A stretch of 64,000 nt of DNA from Rhodocyclales bacterium (lineage in GTDB: Bacteria > Pseudomonadota > Gammaproteobacteria > Burkholderiales > Rhodocyclaceae). Each line of letters begins with the position of its first letter. Position 1 is the stretch's first letter. The stretch lies in assembly GCA_016235745.1 (NCBI GenBank), contig JACRJA010000012.1, positions 1 through 64,000 of the forward strand, written 5' to 3'. The position numbers and the translations under genes were made by a program. The notes below the pieces were generated by a model. That model saw only the letters and a program-made list of their open reading frames with translations. It ran no database searches and was not told where the DNA came from. Below are positions 1-12,767 of the stretch, piece after piece.

Positions 1-64
1 GCCGATTCTCAGGCGGCAACAGCTTGCGCAGGATCGCTTCTCGACGTTCTTCAGCGTACTTCAT
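1..64 (-). mobile_element. 5' end of a second IS transposase ORF (MKYAEERREAILRKLLPPENR..., helix-turn-helix OrfA-like), cut by the window edge
   Basis: Minus-strand ATG at 64..62 opens MKYAEERREAILRKLLPPENR, resembling N-termini of IS3-type OrfA proteins; only 21 aa are visible. Confidence 0.5.
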
Positions 65-100
65 CGGAACCCCTTCTCTGCCCCTTGGTGGTTGAGGATT

Positions 101-1174
101 CTAAACACAGTTCAGGTTCCAACTATTCTGACACTGGGGGATGCGGTTCTCACAATCGGCACGTCCCCGGTACGTGCGCCAGACCTCCACCATAGGCAAC
201 TCCAGCGAGGTCACGAACGCCCCGTAACGCCAGCCCTGGATGTCCGGGTCATCGGCAAACAAGGACAGGGTCTTGCCCGGTGCCGTTTTGCGCTTGATCG
301 ACTGGCGCACCACGATCAAGCGCCGTTCGCTCGTCCAGCCCGCCGCCCGATAGCGCAGTTCGGTCAGTTCGAGCCCACTATCCAGAGCCCACCAGCCCCC
401 TGCCTGGTAGATCGCCCGCTGCAGGGGCTGCGTCAGCCGGGCAGCGATGATGTAGGGGATACACTTGCCTTCCAGGGCGGACAGGATGGCCTCATCGAAG
501 AAGCCGCTGTCGGCGCGTAGCAACCCCACGGCCTTGTCGCCCAGATGGTGCAGCGTCGATTCGAGGAACTGCAGCAAGTTGTTGGCGCTAGCCGTGTTGC
601 CCGGGCGCAGCCAGAAGTTGGCCACCATTCTGGCTTCGGCCACGAAGGCCAGCAGCGGGTGGTGACTGCCCCGCCCCTGGCGATTCGGGTTGTAGCCGCG
701 CGCTGCGCCTTCCTGCAGGCCGTTGCGGGTGATCACCGTGGAGTCCACGTCCAGCGTCACTTGCTTGAGTGCGCTGATCTTGCTGAAGAACCAGCGATAG
801 ACCTGGGCCTGCACCCTTTCGTTGGTGAGCATGTCGAAGCGGCCGAACAGTCGCATGATGGCCTTGTGCCCGGCTGCCCGGCTCCAACCGAACAGTCGCA
901 CCAGGGTGTTGTCCATGCGCACCGTCTCAGCATGTACGAAGCGGCAGGCGCCGCACCAGATTGAGACGATGAATTGCTCGATGAGTTGCAACGGCGCGTA
1001 GCCCCGGTTGGACTTCGGCTGAGGCAATTCCCAGCCCGCTACTGCTGCGCGAAACTCCATGCTGTCCAGCATGTGCTTGAACAGCGCCAGTCCTCCCCAG
1101 GCCGTCACTTCGCGGTTGCTGAAGTTGACCGTAAACCCGTCACCTTGCAGCACTGAGTCTGCCATGTCCTTCAC
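101..1174 (-). mobile_element. IS1380-family transposase, C-terminally truncated
   Basis: 357 aa with IS1380-type features (LDVDSTVITRNG...GYNPNRQGRGSHHPLLAF...LRADSGFF); normal sequence stops at CENRI, then unrelated residues and a stop. Confidence 0.85.
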
Positions 1175-1461
1175 CTATCAAGATGATTTACAATGTCATT
1201 TTATAATGGTATCTATTAGAATCCGCGCCACAGCTCACCACGAAGCGGGGGCTCACGGTTTGCCCTCAACTTCCAAAAAATGACTAATGGACAATCTGGG
1301 TTTAAACAGCTTCTCAGATGCGAAGCTTTCTCAAAACCTGGGGTGGTTCAGGTGCGGCCCACAGCAGGCGGCGACGATCGGGCGCGTATGCAGTGGGCTG
1401 AGATCGAATCGGCAATTGAAGCGATGGGCAAACGCGGCGAGATATCGGGGGCCGCTATAGT

Positions 1462-2340
1462 TCAGGGTTCTTTGCCCTGCGCGATGGGCCGGCGTGCATC
1501 GGCGCACCATTCGCTCCACGAACCGGGATAGAGGCGGGAGCCGCAAAAGCCCGCCCATTCCATCGCCAGCAGGTTGTGGCAGGCGGTGACGCCCGAGCCG
1601 CATTGATGCACCACGTCCGATGGATCGTGGCCGGCGAGGAGCGCCGCGAACTCGGCGCGCAGTGCCTCGGGTGGGCGGAACCGGCCGTGTTCGCCGAGGT
1701 TGAGGCGGTAGAAGCGGTTGACGGCGCCGGGGATGTGCCCCGCGACCGGGTCGAGCGCCTCGTTCTCGCCGCGGTAGCGGTCGGGGCTGCGGGCGTCCAC
1801 GATGAGCAAGCGGCCGCTCCCGAGCTGGGCGAGGAGCTTTTCGGTGGTGACGGTGGGCATGCACGGCTCCTCGGGCGCGGCGGGGTAGCTGCATGGCGCA
1901 GCGTGCCGCACGCTGCGATCGAATGGCAGGTTGTCGCTGCGCCAGGCGTTCCAGCCGCCGTCGAGCACGGCCACGCGCCGATGTCCGATCCAGCGCAGCA
2001 TCCACCAGGCGCGCGCCGCGAACATCCCCCCATCGTCATCGTAGACGACGGCCAGGGTCTCGGGCGTGAGGCCGCACGCCCCTACGAAGCGGACGAAGTC
2101 GCCGTAAGATGGCAAGGGATGGCGTCCGTTGGTGCCGGTGCGCGGGCCGGAGAGGTCTTCGTCCAGATGCCAGAAGATCGCTCCGGGGATATGGTCTTGC
2201 GCCCAAGCCCGGCGCCCGAGCGCCGGATCGCTGAGGTCGTGCCGGCAGTCGATCACCCGCCAGGAAGGATCGTCCTGATGTTCGGCGAGCGTGCGGGTAG
2301 AGACGAGGGGGGTGAAGGATTCATGGGGTGTCGCGTTCAT
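1462..2340 (-). CDS. Tandem-rhodanese sulfurtransferase (thiosulfate/3-mercaptopyruvate type)
   Basis: Two rhodanese-like halves; active-site Cys loop VHQCGSGVTACHNLLAME; ATG at 2340. Confidence 0.88.
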   Translation of the reverse strand: MNATPHESFTPLVSTRTLAEHQDDPSWRVIDCRHDLSDPALGRRAWAQDHIPGAIFWHLDEDLSGPRTGTNGRHPLPSYGDFVRFVGACGLTPETLAVVYDDDGGMFAARAWWMLRWIGHRRVAVLDGGWNAWRSDNLPFDRSVRHAAPCSYPAAPEEPCMPTVTTEKLLAQLGSGRLLIVDARSPDRYRGENEALDPVAGHIPGAVNRFYRLNLGEHGRFRPPEALRAEFAALLAGHDPSDVVHQCGSGVTACHNLLAMEWAGFCGSRLYPGSWSEWCADARRPIAQGKEP

Positions 2341-2689
2341 CTCGCCCTTCCTTGAGCCAGGAAAGCGCCTCTTCCTCGGAATCGAACACCTTGATTTCCG
2401 CCTCGAGAAAGAGGCTCTCGAACCAGGCGAGCAGGGCGAGCCAGTCGTCTTCAGCCACGATGGCGATGCGGCGGAAGTCGCTCGGATGCTGACGGGCGAA
2501 GCGGAATTCCTCCCATGCGGCATCGATCGTAAACCCCAGCATGCCGCGCAGGTCGAGCAAGACGTCTACCGGTCCTCCGACGCGGTTGCGGTACTCGACC
2601 GCGTCTTCGAATTCCTTGAAATCTTCGAGCGTGAATTCGCCGAATACGGCGGCGGAAATGAAGTCGTCGCGAACCTCGATGGTGATCAC
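2321..2689 (-). CDS. STAS/SpoIIAA-like protein
   Basis: 122 aa MITIEVRDDFISAAVFGEFTLEDFKEFE...VDVLLDLRGMLGFT; overlaps the next CDS. Confidence 0.7.
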   Translation of the reverse strand: MITIEVRDDFISAAVFGEFTLEDFKEFEDAVEYRNRVGGPVDVLLDLRGMLGFTIDAAWEEFRFARQHPSDFRRIAIVAEDDWLALLAWFESLFLEAEIKVFDSEEEALSWLKEGRDERDTP

Positions 2690-2727
2690 GGCGGCGGGCT
2701 CCCTGCGGGCGGAAAGGTCGTTTCACA

Positions 2728-4086
2728 CTATAGCGACACTGTGCCGCCGCTGCAAGCCACGGGCGGCCGCAAAGGCAGGCGCAAGACCGCCCGCAGTCCA
2801 TGCGGTTGCGCCGCTTCCAGGGAGAGGCTGCCGTGCAGGGCGCGGGTGAGATTGGCGGCGATCGATAGCCCCAGGCCGGTGCCGCCGGTGTCGGGATTGC
2901 GCGAGGGTTCGAGCCGCACGAAGGGTTCGAGAACCGCCTCGCGCGCTTCGGGCGGAATGCCTGGGCCGTCGTCCTCGACGACGAACTCGCAGGATTGTGC
3001 CGCAACGGCCCGCAGCTGCAGTCTGGCCCGCGTCCCGTAGCGCAGGGCATTGTCGAGCAGGTTGGCGAGGATGCGCCCGAGCGCGGTCGGGTCGAGTCTG
3101 GCCGTCAGAGGGGATGCGGGCAAATCGGCCTCGATCTCGGCGCCGCCGTCGCGGTAGAGGTCGACGAGATCGGCGGTGAATTCGGTCAGGTCCACTTCCT
3201 GATATTCCAGGCGGGGCGTAAGGCTGCGCGCGTAGTCGAGGCTGAGCTCGATGAGGCGCTGCATGTCCGTGAGGTCGCGCTCGATGCCGGCGCGGGTCTC
3301 GTCCTCGGGCAGGGATTCCAGTCGCAGGCGGATGCGCGCCAGCGGCGTGCGCAGGTCGTGGGCGATGCCGGCGAGGAGGGCAGTGCGGGCGGTGAGCAGC
3401 CGCTCCAGCCGCTCCCGCAAGGCGTTGAGGGTGCGGGCGGTGAGCGCGACCTCGTAGGGGCCGTGCTCGGGAAGCGGAGCGGCCGGTGCCTGCGGCGTGG
3501 CGAAGGTCTCCAGAGCCTGGATGAGACGCTCGAGCGGCGCGGTGACGCGTCGTAAGGCCCAGAGGGCGATGATCCAGGTACCGAGCCCGGCGAGCGCGAG
3601 CGCCGTGATGATACGCCACGGCAGCCCCGGGGGGCGGCGCAGTGCCGCGGGCAGCATGGCGCTCAGGGGGCTGCCGTCGTCGAGGATGACGGTGAAGCCG
3701 TGCCGTACTCCGTCCTTGGTGTTGATCGCCCAAAAGGCGACGTCTTCTGGAGCAAGGAAATCGGCGAGCGCTTTGTGCCAGGCGGGCGGCAGGGGCAGGA
3801 GGCGGGCCTGCGGCGGCGGTGTGGCAGGCGCAACGAGCAAAGGGGCGAATTCCCAGCGCTGCGCCGCCTGCAGTCGCTCGCTCCAGGGCAGCGCTTCCAT
3901 CACCGCGACGGCGCGCGCGAGCGCATGGGCCGCGTCGCGCTGTACGCTCGCCTCGGCCGAGAGGCGGCTCTGATGGGCAAGCAATCCCAAGGTGAGGGCG
4001 AAGAGCGCGACGACGGCGGCGCTCACGACCCACGCGAGCCGGGTGCTCAGGCGCCGGCCGAAGGAGAGCAGGGGCAGCAGGCTCAT
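2728..4086 (-). CDS. Sensor histidine kinase (EnvZ/CpxA-like)
   Basis: H-box AGIAHDLRTPLARIRLRLE, N-box LANLLDNALRYG, G-box VEDDGPGIPPEAR, GGTGLGLSIA. Confidence 0.93.
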   Translation of the reverse strand: MSLLPLLSFGRRLSTRLAWVVSAAVVALFALTLGLLAHQSRLSAEASVQRDAAHALARAVAVMEALPWSERLQAAQRWEFAPLLVAPATPPPQARLLPLPPAWHKALADFLAPEDVAFWAINTKDGVRHGFTVILDDGSPLSAMLPAALRRPPGLPWRIITALALAGLGTWIIALWALRRVTAPLERLIQALETFATPQAPAAPLPEHGPYEVALTARTLNALRERLERLLTARTALLAGIAHDLRTPLARIRLRLESLPEDETRAGIERDLTDMQRLIELSLDYARSLTPRLEYQEVDLTEFTADLVDLYRDGGAEIEADLPASPLTARLDPTALGRILANLLDNALRYGTRARLQLRAVAAQSCEFVVEDDGPGIPPEAREAVLEPFVRLEPSRNPDTGGTGLGLSIAANLTRALHGSLSLEAAQPHGLRAVLRLPLRPPVACSGGTVSL

Positions 4087-4811
4087 TCGATCGCTTCGAC
4101 GGGGGCGGCGAGCACGTACCCTTGGCTGCGCACCGAGCGGATGGCGCGCGGCGCCTGCGGGTCGACTTCGAGCTTGGCGCGCAGGCGGCTCACGGCGATG
4201 TCGATGGCGCGGTCGAACACGTCGGCGCTGCGCCCGCGGGTGGCGCGCATGAGGTAGTCGCGCGTGAGCACCTCGTTGGGATGCTGCACGAAGAGTGACA
4301 AGAGGGCGAACTCGCTGCCGGTGAGCGGCTGCATGGTGCCGTCGGGTAAGACGAGGGTGCGCGCCACCGCGTCGAACTCGACCGGGCCGATGCGCCAGCG
4401 GCGCGGCGCGAGTGAGGGCTGCGCACCGCTGCCGCGCGTGCGCCGCAGGATCGCCTTGATGCGCGCTTCCAGCTCGCGCGGCAAGAAAGGCTTGGTGAGG
4501 TAGTCGTCGGCACCCACTTCCAGGCCGAAGACACGGTCGAAGTCGTCGCTGCGCGCGGTGAGCATCAGCACCGGTACCGCCTGGGTGCGGGGGGTGGCCC
4601 GCAGCCGGCGCAGCACGCTGGGGCCATCTTCGCCGGGCAGCATCCAGTCGAGCACGATGAGATCGGGCAGGCGTTGCGCCAGCACCCCGTCGAGCGCCGC
4701 GGCATCGGCCAGCGCCTCGACCGAGAAGCCGCGCCGGCGCAGATCCTCGGCGAGCAGGCGGCGGAATTCGTGATCATCATCCACTAGGACGAGGTGATAA
4801 GGGGTTTCCAT
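4083..4811 (-). CDS. OmpR-family response regulator
   Basis: REC (VDDDHEFRR, LDWMLPGEDG, KPF) plus winged helix; overlaps the kinase start; ATG at 4811. Confidence 0.93.
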   Translation of the reverse strand: METPYHLVLVDDDHEFRRLLAEDLRRRGFSVEALADAAALDGVLAQRLPDLIVLDWMLPGEDGPSVLRRLRATPRTQAVPVLMLTARSDDFDRVFGLEVGADDYLTKPFLPRELEARIKAILRRTRGSGAQPSLAPRRWRIGPVEFDAVARTLVLPDGTMQPLTGSEFALLSLFVQHPNEVLTRDYLMRATRGRSADVFDRAIDIAVSRLRAKLEVDPQAPRAIRSVRSQGYVLAAPVEAIE

Positions 4812-4993
4812 CGGGACGTCCCAGATCCAGGAAATGTCGCTTCCATTATGACTCAGCCCCGGCGAAAGGAAAATGCGCGATCGTCGCCGACAACAAACGT
4901 TACACGCTGCAATGCTCGTGAAGCGCAAGGCAGCCGCATACGTGCTCTAATGAGGATGTCCGCAAAGGGACGCAACGCAATGAGGAGAAAACG

Positions 4994-5533
4994 ATGATGG
5001 ATACATGGATGACGAAGAAAGGCCGCTCCCGCGGCTGGCGGCATGGCCTCGTCGCCCTGGCGCTGGCCGGGGCAGCGGGTGCGGGATTCGCGCAGCAACC
5101 CCCCGGCCCCATGGGGCCCGCTCCGATGGGACCGGGCGCCGGACCCGCGGCGCGCCAGCAGATGACGCCGGAACAATGGCGCGAACGCATGCAGCAGCGC
5201 CACGAGGCCGAGGTGAAACGCGTCGAGGGCCTGCTGCACCTGCGCCCCGAGCAGCGCGCCGCCTGGGAGGAATTCGTTGCGGCCTGGGACAAGCACCGCG
5301 AGCAGTTCTTCTCCTATCGCTGGGACCAGGAGAATCAGCGCACCGTCACGGCCCTTGGGCGTCTGCAGCAGCGCGAAGAAGCGCTCACGGCGCATCTCGA
5401 GGCGGTGCGTGGTCTGCGCGAGGCGGTGCAGAAGTTCTACATCCAGCTCGACGACGCGCAGCGCGACGTGTTCGATCGCGAGTTCCTGCGCTGGGGTAAG
5501 GGGCCGAAAGGCGGCGGGCCGCGTCCCCGCTGA
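4994..5533 (+). CDS. Spy/CpxP-like (LTXXQ-type) periplasmic protein
   Basis: Signal peptide, Met/Pro/Gly-rich N-terminus, QQMTPEQWRERMQQRHEAEVKRVEGLLHLRPEQRAAW; divergent from the two-component pair. Confidence 0.72.
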   Translation: MMDTWMTKKGRSRGWRHGLVALALAGAAGAGFAQQPPGPMGPAPMGPGAGPAARQQMTPEQWRERMQQRHEAEVKRVEGLLHLRPEQRAAWEEFVAAWDKHREQFFSYRWDQENQRTVTALGRLQQREEALTAHLEAVRGLREAVQKFYIQLDDAQRDVFDREFLRWGKGPKGGGPRPR

Positions 5534-5547
5534 GCGGCTTTGCCGAG

Positions 5548-5597
5548 ACGATCGCGGCGCGTGATTGCCTGATCACGTCGTCGCGATCGTTTTTTTC
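5548..5597 (+). terminator. Rho-independent terminator
   Basis: acgatcgcg ... cgcgatcgt followed by ttttttt. Confidence 0.75.
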
Positions 5598-5683
5598 GAT
5601 CAGCTTTCCTCTTGGCGCACGGAACAAACGCCTCTAGAATGGCCTCTGAAGCAGCACGGGAAGTATTTTCAGGAGTCCGCCCC

Positions 5684-7605
<1,922 letters not shown>

Positions 7606-7606
<1 letters not shown>

Positions 7607-8439
7607 TGCGGTGGCTGCAGGCCGGGCGCTTTCGGCTCGATCTCTCCGCGCCGAAAGTGATGGGCATCGTCAACCTCACCGAGGATTCCTTTTCTGGCGA
7701 TGGTCTTGGCGCGCAGCGCGACCGCGCGCTGCGCCAGGCCGAAGCCTTCATCGCGGCGGGAGTCGATCTGCTCGATCTTGGGGCGGAATCGACGCGTCCC
7801 GGGGCCGAACAGGTCCCGGCCGAGCTCGAGCTCGAGCGCTTGCTGCCGGTGCTCGAAGCCCTGCGCGGGGCGCCAGTGCCGCTGTCGGTCGACACCATGA
7901 AGCCCGAGGTGATGCGTGAGGTATTACGCGCCGGGGCCGATCTCATCAACGACGTCAATGGGTTTCGCGCGCCCGGCGCCATCGAGGCGGTGGCCGGAAG
8001 CGGCTGCGCCCTGTGCGTCATGCACATGAAAGGCGAGCCGCGCACCATGCAGCACTCCCCCGTCTATGAAGACGTGGTTGCGGAGGTGGAAGCGTTTCTC
8101 GCGCAGCGCACGGCGGCGCTGTGCGCGGCAGGCGTGGCGCGTGAGCGCATCCTGTGGGATCCTGGTTTCGGCTTCGGCAAGACCCTGGAGCACAACGCGG
8201 CGCTTTTTCGCGCCCTGCCGCGGCTGGCGGCGCATCAGCCGCTGCTGGTCGGCGTGTCGCGCAAAACCATGATCGGGCAGATCACGGGCCGGCCCGTGGG
8301 CGAGCGGCTCGCTGGCAGCCTCGCGGCCGCCGTGCTCGCGTGGACGAACGGCGCGGCCATCGTGCGGGTGCACGACGTGGCGGCCACGGTCGATGCCCGC
8401 GCCATCCTGCGCGCGCTCGGGCCTTCAGGGCCAGTCTGA
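7606..8439 (+). CDS. folP: Dihydropteroate synthase
   Basis: VMGIVNLTEDSFSGDG, DLGAESTRPGA, INDVNGF motifs. Confidence 0.95.
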
Positions 8440-8496
8440 GCCTTTCTCCCTGATTTCGTGCGACAATTCGCACCCTGCGCAGCATAGGGTGTAAGA

Positions 8497-9879
8497 ATGG
8501 GTCGTTATTTCGGTACGGATGGCATCCGCGCCCGCGTCGGCGAGCCGACGATGTCGCCGGATTTCATCTTGAAGTTGGGTCATGCCGCCGGGCGGGTGCT
8601 CGCGCGGCAAGGCGGCGGTGCCAAGCGCCCGGCGGTGCTCATCGGCAAGGATACGCGCATCTCCGGCTACATGATCGAGTCGGCGCTGGAAGCGGGCCTG
8701 TCGGCGGCCGGGGTCGACGTGGTGTTGTGCGGGCCGCTGCCCACGCCCGGCATGGCTTATCTCACCCGCGCCCTGCGGCTGGAAGCCGGCATCGTCGTGA
8801 GCGCCTCGCACAACCCCTATCCCGACAATGGCATCAAGTTTTTCGGCCCCGACGGCGAGAAGCTGCCCGATGCTCTGGAAGCCGAGATCGAGGCGGCGGT
8901 CGAGGCGCCGCTCGTCTGCCGCGAGGCGCACGAGCTGGGGCGGGCCCGGCGGCTGGACGATGCCGCCGGGCGCTACATCGAGTTCTGCAAGAGCACGTTC
9001 CCTTCGTCGATGTCGCTCGATGGGCTGCGGCTGGTGCTCGATTGCGCCCACGGCGCGGCCTATCAGGTGGCTCCGGCGGTGTTCCACGAACTGGGCGCCG
9101 AGGTGCTGGCGCTCGCCAATCAGCCCAACGGGTTCAACATCAACGAGGGCGTGGGGGCGACGCATCCCGAATACCTGCAGGCCATGGTGCGCACGCACGC
9201 GGCGGATCTGGGCATCGCGCTCGATGGCGACGGGGACCGGGTGATCATGGCCGATGCCGAGGGCCGTCTCTATGACGGCGACGCGCTGCTCTACGTGATC
9301 GTGCGCGATCGGGTGCGCTCCGGAGTATCCATCGACGGGGTGGTCGGCACGCTGATGTCGAACCTGGGGCTGGAGCACGCCCTGCAGCGGCTCGGCGTGA
9401 AACTCGTGCGCGCCAAGGTGGGCGATCGCTACGTCGCCGAAGCGCTGCGCGAGCGCGGCTGGACGTATGGCGGCGAGAATTCGGGGCACCTGCTGTGCCG
9501 CGAGGTCCATACCACGGGCGATGGCATCGTCAGCGCCCTGCAGGTGCTCGCCGCCTTGCGCCGCCGGGACGAGACTTTGGCGCAAGCCTGCGCGGATTTC
9601 GTGCGCTACCCTCAGGTCTTGCGCAACGTTCCGGTGCCTCGCGGCTACGACTGGCAGGTGCAGCCGGCGGTGGTGGAGGCTTGCCGCGCCGCCCAGGCCG
9701 ATCTTGCTCAGGAGGGGCGGATTTTGTTGCGGCCCTCCGGCACCGAGCCGCTGTTGCGCGTCATGGTGGAAGGGCGCGACGCCGCGACCGTGCAGCGCTG
9801 GGCCGCGACCCTCGCCGCCGCGGTCGAAGCCTCGCTGGCCGCGGAAAACACATCGATGTCATTGGGGGCCAACCCATGA
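8497..9879 (+). CDS. glmM: Phosphoglucosamine mutase
   Basis: [49 protein letters not shown]. Confidence 0.96.
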   Translation: MGRYFGTDGIRARVGEPTMSPDFILKLGHAAGRVLARQGGGAKRPAVLIGKDTRISGYMIESALEAGLSAAGVDVVLCGPLPTPGMAYLTRALRLEAGIVVSASHNPYPDNGIKFFGPDGEKLPDALEAEIEAAVEAPLVCREAHELGRARRLDDAAGRYIEFCKSTFPSSMSLDGLRLVLDCAHGAAYQVAPAVFHELGAEVLALANQPNGFNINEGVGATHPEYLQAMVRTHAADLGIALDGDGDRVIMADAEGRLYDGDALLYVIVRDRVRSGVSIDGVVGTLMSNLGLEHALQRLGVKLVRAKVGDRYVAEALRERGWTYGGENSGHLLCREVHTTGDGIVSALQVLAALRRRDETLAQACADFVRYPQVLRNVPVPRGYDWQVQPAVVEACRAAQADLAQEGRILLRPSGTEPLLRVMVEGRDAATVQRWAATLAAAVEASLAAENTSMSLGANP

Positions 9880-10637
9880 AGAAGATCGTGCTCGGCAACT
9901 GGAAGTCCCTCGGGGATACGGCCAGCAATGCCGTCTTGCTCGCCGCCCTCGTCGCCCATCCGCCGGCGGCCGGCGTCGAGGTCGGCGTCTGCGTTCCCTT
10001 TCCTTTTCTCGCCCAGGCGCGGGCGGTGCTGGAAGGTACGGCAATCGGCTGGGGGGCGCAGAACGTCAGCCCGTTTGGCGCCGGGGCCTACACGGGGGAG
10101 GTGCACGCCGGGATGCTGGCCGAATTTGGCTGTCGCTATGCCCTCGTGGGGCATTCGGAACGGCGTCAGCATTTCGCCGAGACGGACGAGCGGATTGCTG
10201 ATAAAATCGACCGTTTGTTGGCGGCAAACGTCCGGCCCGTGGTCTGCGTCGGCGAGACGCTCGCCGAGCGTGGGGCAGGCACTTGGCGCGAGACGCTCGG
10301 CCGGCAGGTGGCGGTGCTCGCTGCCCGGCTCGGTTCCGAGAAACTCTCCCGTGCCTGGTTCGCCTATGAGCCGGTCTGGGCGATCGGCACGGGACGCGTG
10401 GCCGCGCCGGCCGACATCGCCGAGGCGCATGCCTTCTTGCGTGAGCGGCTCATTGTGCTTGGGCTGCCGGCCGAAGAGGTCGTGATCCTCTATGGCGGCA
10501 GCGTCAAGGCGGACAACGCCCAAGGGGTTTTCGCCGTGCCGGGATGTGACGGAGCGCTCGTCGGGGCGGCGTCGCGCGCCGTCGAGGAATTCATCGCCAT
10601 CGTTGCGGCGGCCGGCGCCGCGCTGGCCAAGGATTGA
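9876..10637 (+). CDS. tpiA: Triosephosphate isomerase
   Basis: [32 protein letters not shown]. Confidence 0.96.
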   Translation: MKKIVLGNWKSLGDTASNAVLLAALVAHPPAAGVEVGVCVPFPFLAQARAVLEGTAIGWGAQNVSPFGAGAYTGEVHAGMLAEFGCRYALVGHSERRQHFAETDERIADKIDRLLAANVRPVVCVGETLAERGAGTWRETLGRQVAVLAARLGSEKLSRAWFAYEPVWAIGTGRVAAPADIAEAHAFLRERLIVLGLPAEEVVILYGGSVKADNAQGVFAVPGCDGALVGAASRAVEEFIAIVAAAGAALAKD

Positions 10638-10648
10638 GGAAACGAATC

Positions 10649-10993
10649 GTGTCTGGACTCTGGTTTTCCGTCGTGTTGACGATCCACGTCATCATCGCCG
10701 TTGCGCTCATCGCGCTGGTGCTGGTACAGCGAGGCAAGGGGGCCGATGCAGGTGCGGCCTTTGGCGGAGGCTCTTCGGCAAGCCTCTTCGGCGCAAGCGG
10801 TGGCGCGAATTTCCTCAGCCGTTCCACGGCGGTGCTTGCCACGCTCTTCTTTCTCACGAGCTTGACGCTCACCTATCTCGCGAGCCACCGCCGCGTCGAA
10901 GGGCAGGAGAGCATCATGCAAAGCGCCCCCGTCGAGCCGGCGCCGCAGCCATCGACCCCCGCGCCTTCCCAGGCGCCCGCCGTGCCGCAGTAA
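10649..10993 (+). CDS. secG: Protein translocase subunit SecG
   Basis: [46 protein letters not shown]; likely GTG start with GAGGA upstream. Confidence 0.93.
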   Translation: MSGLWFSVVLTIHVIIAVALIALVLVQRGKGADAGAAFGGGSSASLFGASGGANFLSRSTAVLATLFFLTSLTLTYLASHRRVEGQESIMQSAPVEPAPQPSTPAPSQAPAVPQ

Positions 10994-11001
10994 AAGAGCG
11001 C

Positions 11002-11029
11002 TTGCAAAAAAGCGGGCTTCCGCTATAAT
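11002..11029 (+). promoter_or_regulatory. Sigma-70-type promoter of tRNA-Leu
   Basis: TTGCAA - 16 bp - TATAAT, 15 bp before the tRNA. Confidence 0.65.
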
Positions 11030-11044
11030 TCGCGAACTACGCAA

Positions 11045-11129
11045 GCCGACGTGGTGGAATTGGTAGACACGCCATCTTGAGGGGGTGGTGGCGAAAGCCG
11101 TGTGAGTTCGAGTCTCACCGTCGGCACCA
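11045..11129 (+). tRNA. tRNA-Leu (anticodon GAG)
   Basis: GCCGACG...CGTCGGC acceptor stem with encoded CCA, CCATC-TTGAGGG-GGTGG anticodon arm, long variable arm, GTTCGAGTC T-arm. Confidence 0.92.
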
Positions 11130-11131
11130 GG

Positions 11132-11160
11132 AAAAGCAGCCAAAAACCGCTGCTTTTTTT
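11132..11160 (+). terminator. Terminator after tRNA-Leu
   Basis: aaaagcagc...gctgctttttttt. Confidence 0.7.
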
Positions 11161-11289
11161 TCGTCGAATCTATGATAAATAAATAACAACGACAACACCG
11201 GGCTTCGTTCGTCCAGCTCATGAAGCGCGGCAGATTTTGCGCTATCATGAGACCGTGTCTCTGGCGCTCGAAGCAGCCGAGAGGTGATC

Positions 11290-11664
11290 ATGATCGAGAA
11301 TTACTTTCCGGTATTCGTGTTTCTCGTCGTTGCCTTGCTCTTCAGCATGGCGCCGGTCTTGCTCGGCTGGTTGCTCGGTCCACGGCGGCCCGATCCGGAA
11401 AAGCTCTCGCCCTATGAGTGCGGCTTCGAGCCGTTTGAGGATGCGCGCATCCGCTTCGACGTGCGCTACTACCTCATCGCCATCCTCTTCATTTTGTTCG
11501 ACCTCGAAATCGCCTTTCTCTTCCCCTGGGCGGTGGTCTTCAAAGAGATGATCGCCGAGGGGGCGCACGCGCTCTATGTGTTCGGTACCGTCATGGTCTT
11601 CCTGGCGGTGCTGGTGATCGGCTACGTCGTCGAGTGGAAGAACGGAGCGCTCGACTGGGAGTGA
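11290..11664 (+). CDS. nuoA: NADH-quinone oxidoreductase subunit A
   Basis: [34 protein letters not shown]. Confidence 0.96.
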   Translation: MIENYFPVFVFLVVALLFSMAPVLLGWLLGPRRPDPEKLSPYECGFEPFEDARIRFDVRYYLIAILFILFDLEIAFLFPWAVVFKEMIAEGAHALYVFGTVMVFLAVLVIGYVVEWKNGALDWE

Positions 11665-11668
11665 AACG

Positions 11669-12145
11669 ATGAGCATCGAAGGGGTCATGCGCGAGGGTTT
11701 TCTCACTACCTCGCTCGACACGATCATCAACTGGACCCGTACCGGCTCGCTGTGGCCCATGACTTTCGGTCTGGCCTGCTGCGCCGTCGAAATGATTCAC
11801 GCGGGCTGTGCGCGCTACGATCTCGACCGCTTCGGCGTGGTCTTTCGCCCTAGTCCGCGCCAATCCGACGTGATGATCGTTGCCGGCACCTTGTGCAATA
11901 AGATGGCTCCGGCCCTGCGCAAGGTCTACGACCAGATGCCCGAACCGCGCTGGGTGATCTCCATGGGCTCGTGCGCCAACGGCGGCGGCTATTACCATTA
12001 CTCCTACTCGGTGGTGCGCGGCTGCGACCGCATCGTGCCGGTGGATATCTACGTCCCGGGGTGTCCGCCCACCGCCGAGGCGCTGCTCTACGGCATCATC
12101 CAGCTGCAGAACAAGATCAAGCGCACCTCGACCATCGCGCGCTGA
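11669..12145 (+). CDS. nuoB: NADH-quinone oxidoreductase subunit B
   Basis: [51 protein letters not shown]. Confidence 0.97.
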   Translation: MSIEGVMREGFLTTSLDTIINWTRTGSLWPMTFGLACCAVEMIHAGCARYDLDRFGVVFRPSPRQSDVMIVAGTLCNKMAPALRKVYDQMPEPRWVISMGSCANGGGYYHYSYSVVRGCDRIVPVDIYVPGCPPTAEALLYGIIQLQNKIKRTSTIAR

Positions 12146-12164
12146 AGTCCCGGAGATCCTGCCC

Positions 12165-12767
12165 ATGAGTCGCATCGAACGTTTGGCGCAAACCCTGCAG
12201 GAGGTACTCGGTGACAGGGCGCTCGAAGTGCTCGTCGATCGCGGGGAAGTGACGCTGCGGGTGGCCGCTGCCGATTATTCCCTGGTGGCCGAGCTGCTGC
12301 GTGATCATCCCGAGCTCGCCTTCGAGCAGCTCATCGACCTCTCCGGTCTCGATTATTCCGGCTACGGCAACCGCCCGTGGCCCGGCCCGCGCTTTGCCGT
12401 GGCCGTGCACCTGCTGTCGCTGCGTCACAACGTGCGCCTGCGCCTCAAGGTCTTCGCCGAGGACGACGAATTTCCCGTGCTTCCTTCGCTGATCGAGGTC
12501 TGGCCCAGCGTCGACTGGTACGAGCGCGAGGCGTTCGACCTCTTCGGCATTCTCTTCGAAGGGCACCCCGACCTGCGGCGCATCCTCACCGACTACGGCT
12601 TCGTGGGGCATCCGCTGCGCAAGGATTTCCCGGTGAGCGGCCACGTCGAAATGCGCTACGACCCCGAGCTGCGCCGGGTGATCTACCAACCCGTCACGAT
12701 CGAGCCGCGCGTCAATGCGCCGCGCATCGTGCGCGAAGCCCAATACGGGGACGTCGACCATGGCTGA
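12165..12767 (+). CDS. nuoC: NADH-quinone oxidoreductase subunit C
   Basis: [39 protein letters not shown]. Confidence 0.96.
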   Translation: MSRIERLAQTLQEVLGDRALEVLVDRGEVTLRVAAADYSLVAELLRDHPELAFEQLIDLSGLDYSGYGNRPWPGPRFAVAVHLLSLRHNVRLRLKVFAEDDEFPVLPSLIEVWPSVDWYEREAFDLFGILFEGHPDLRRILTDYGFVGHPLRKDFPVSGHVEMRYDPELRRVIYQPVTIEPRVNAPRIVREAQYGDVDHG

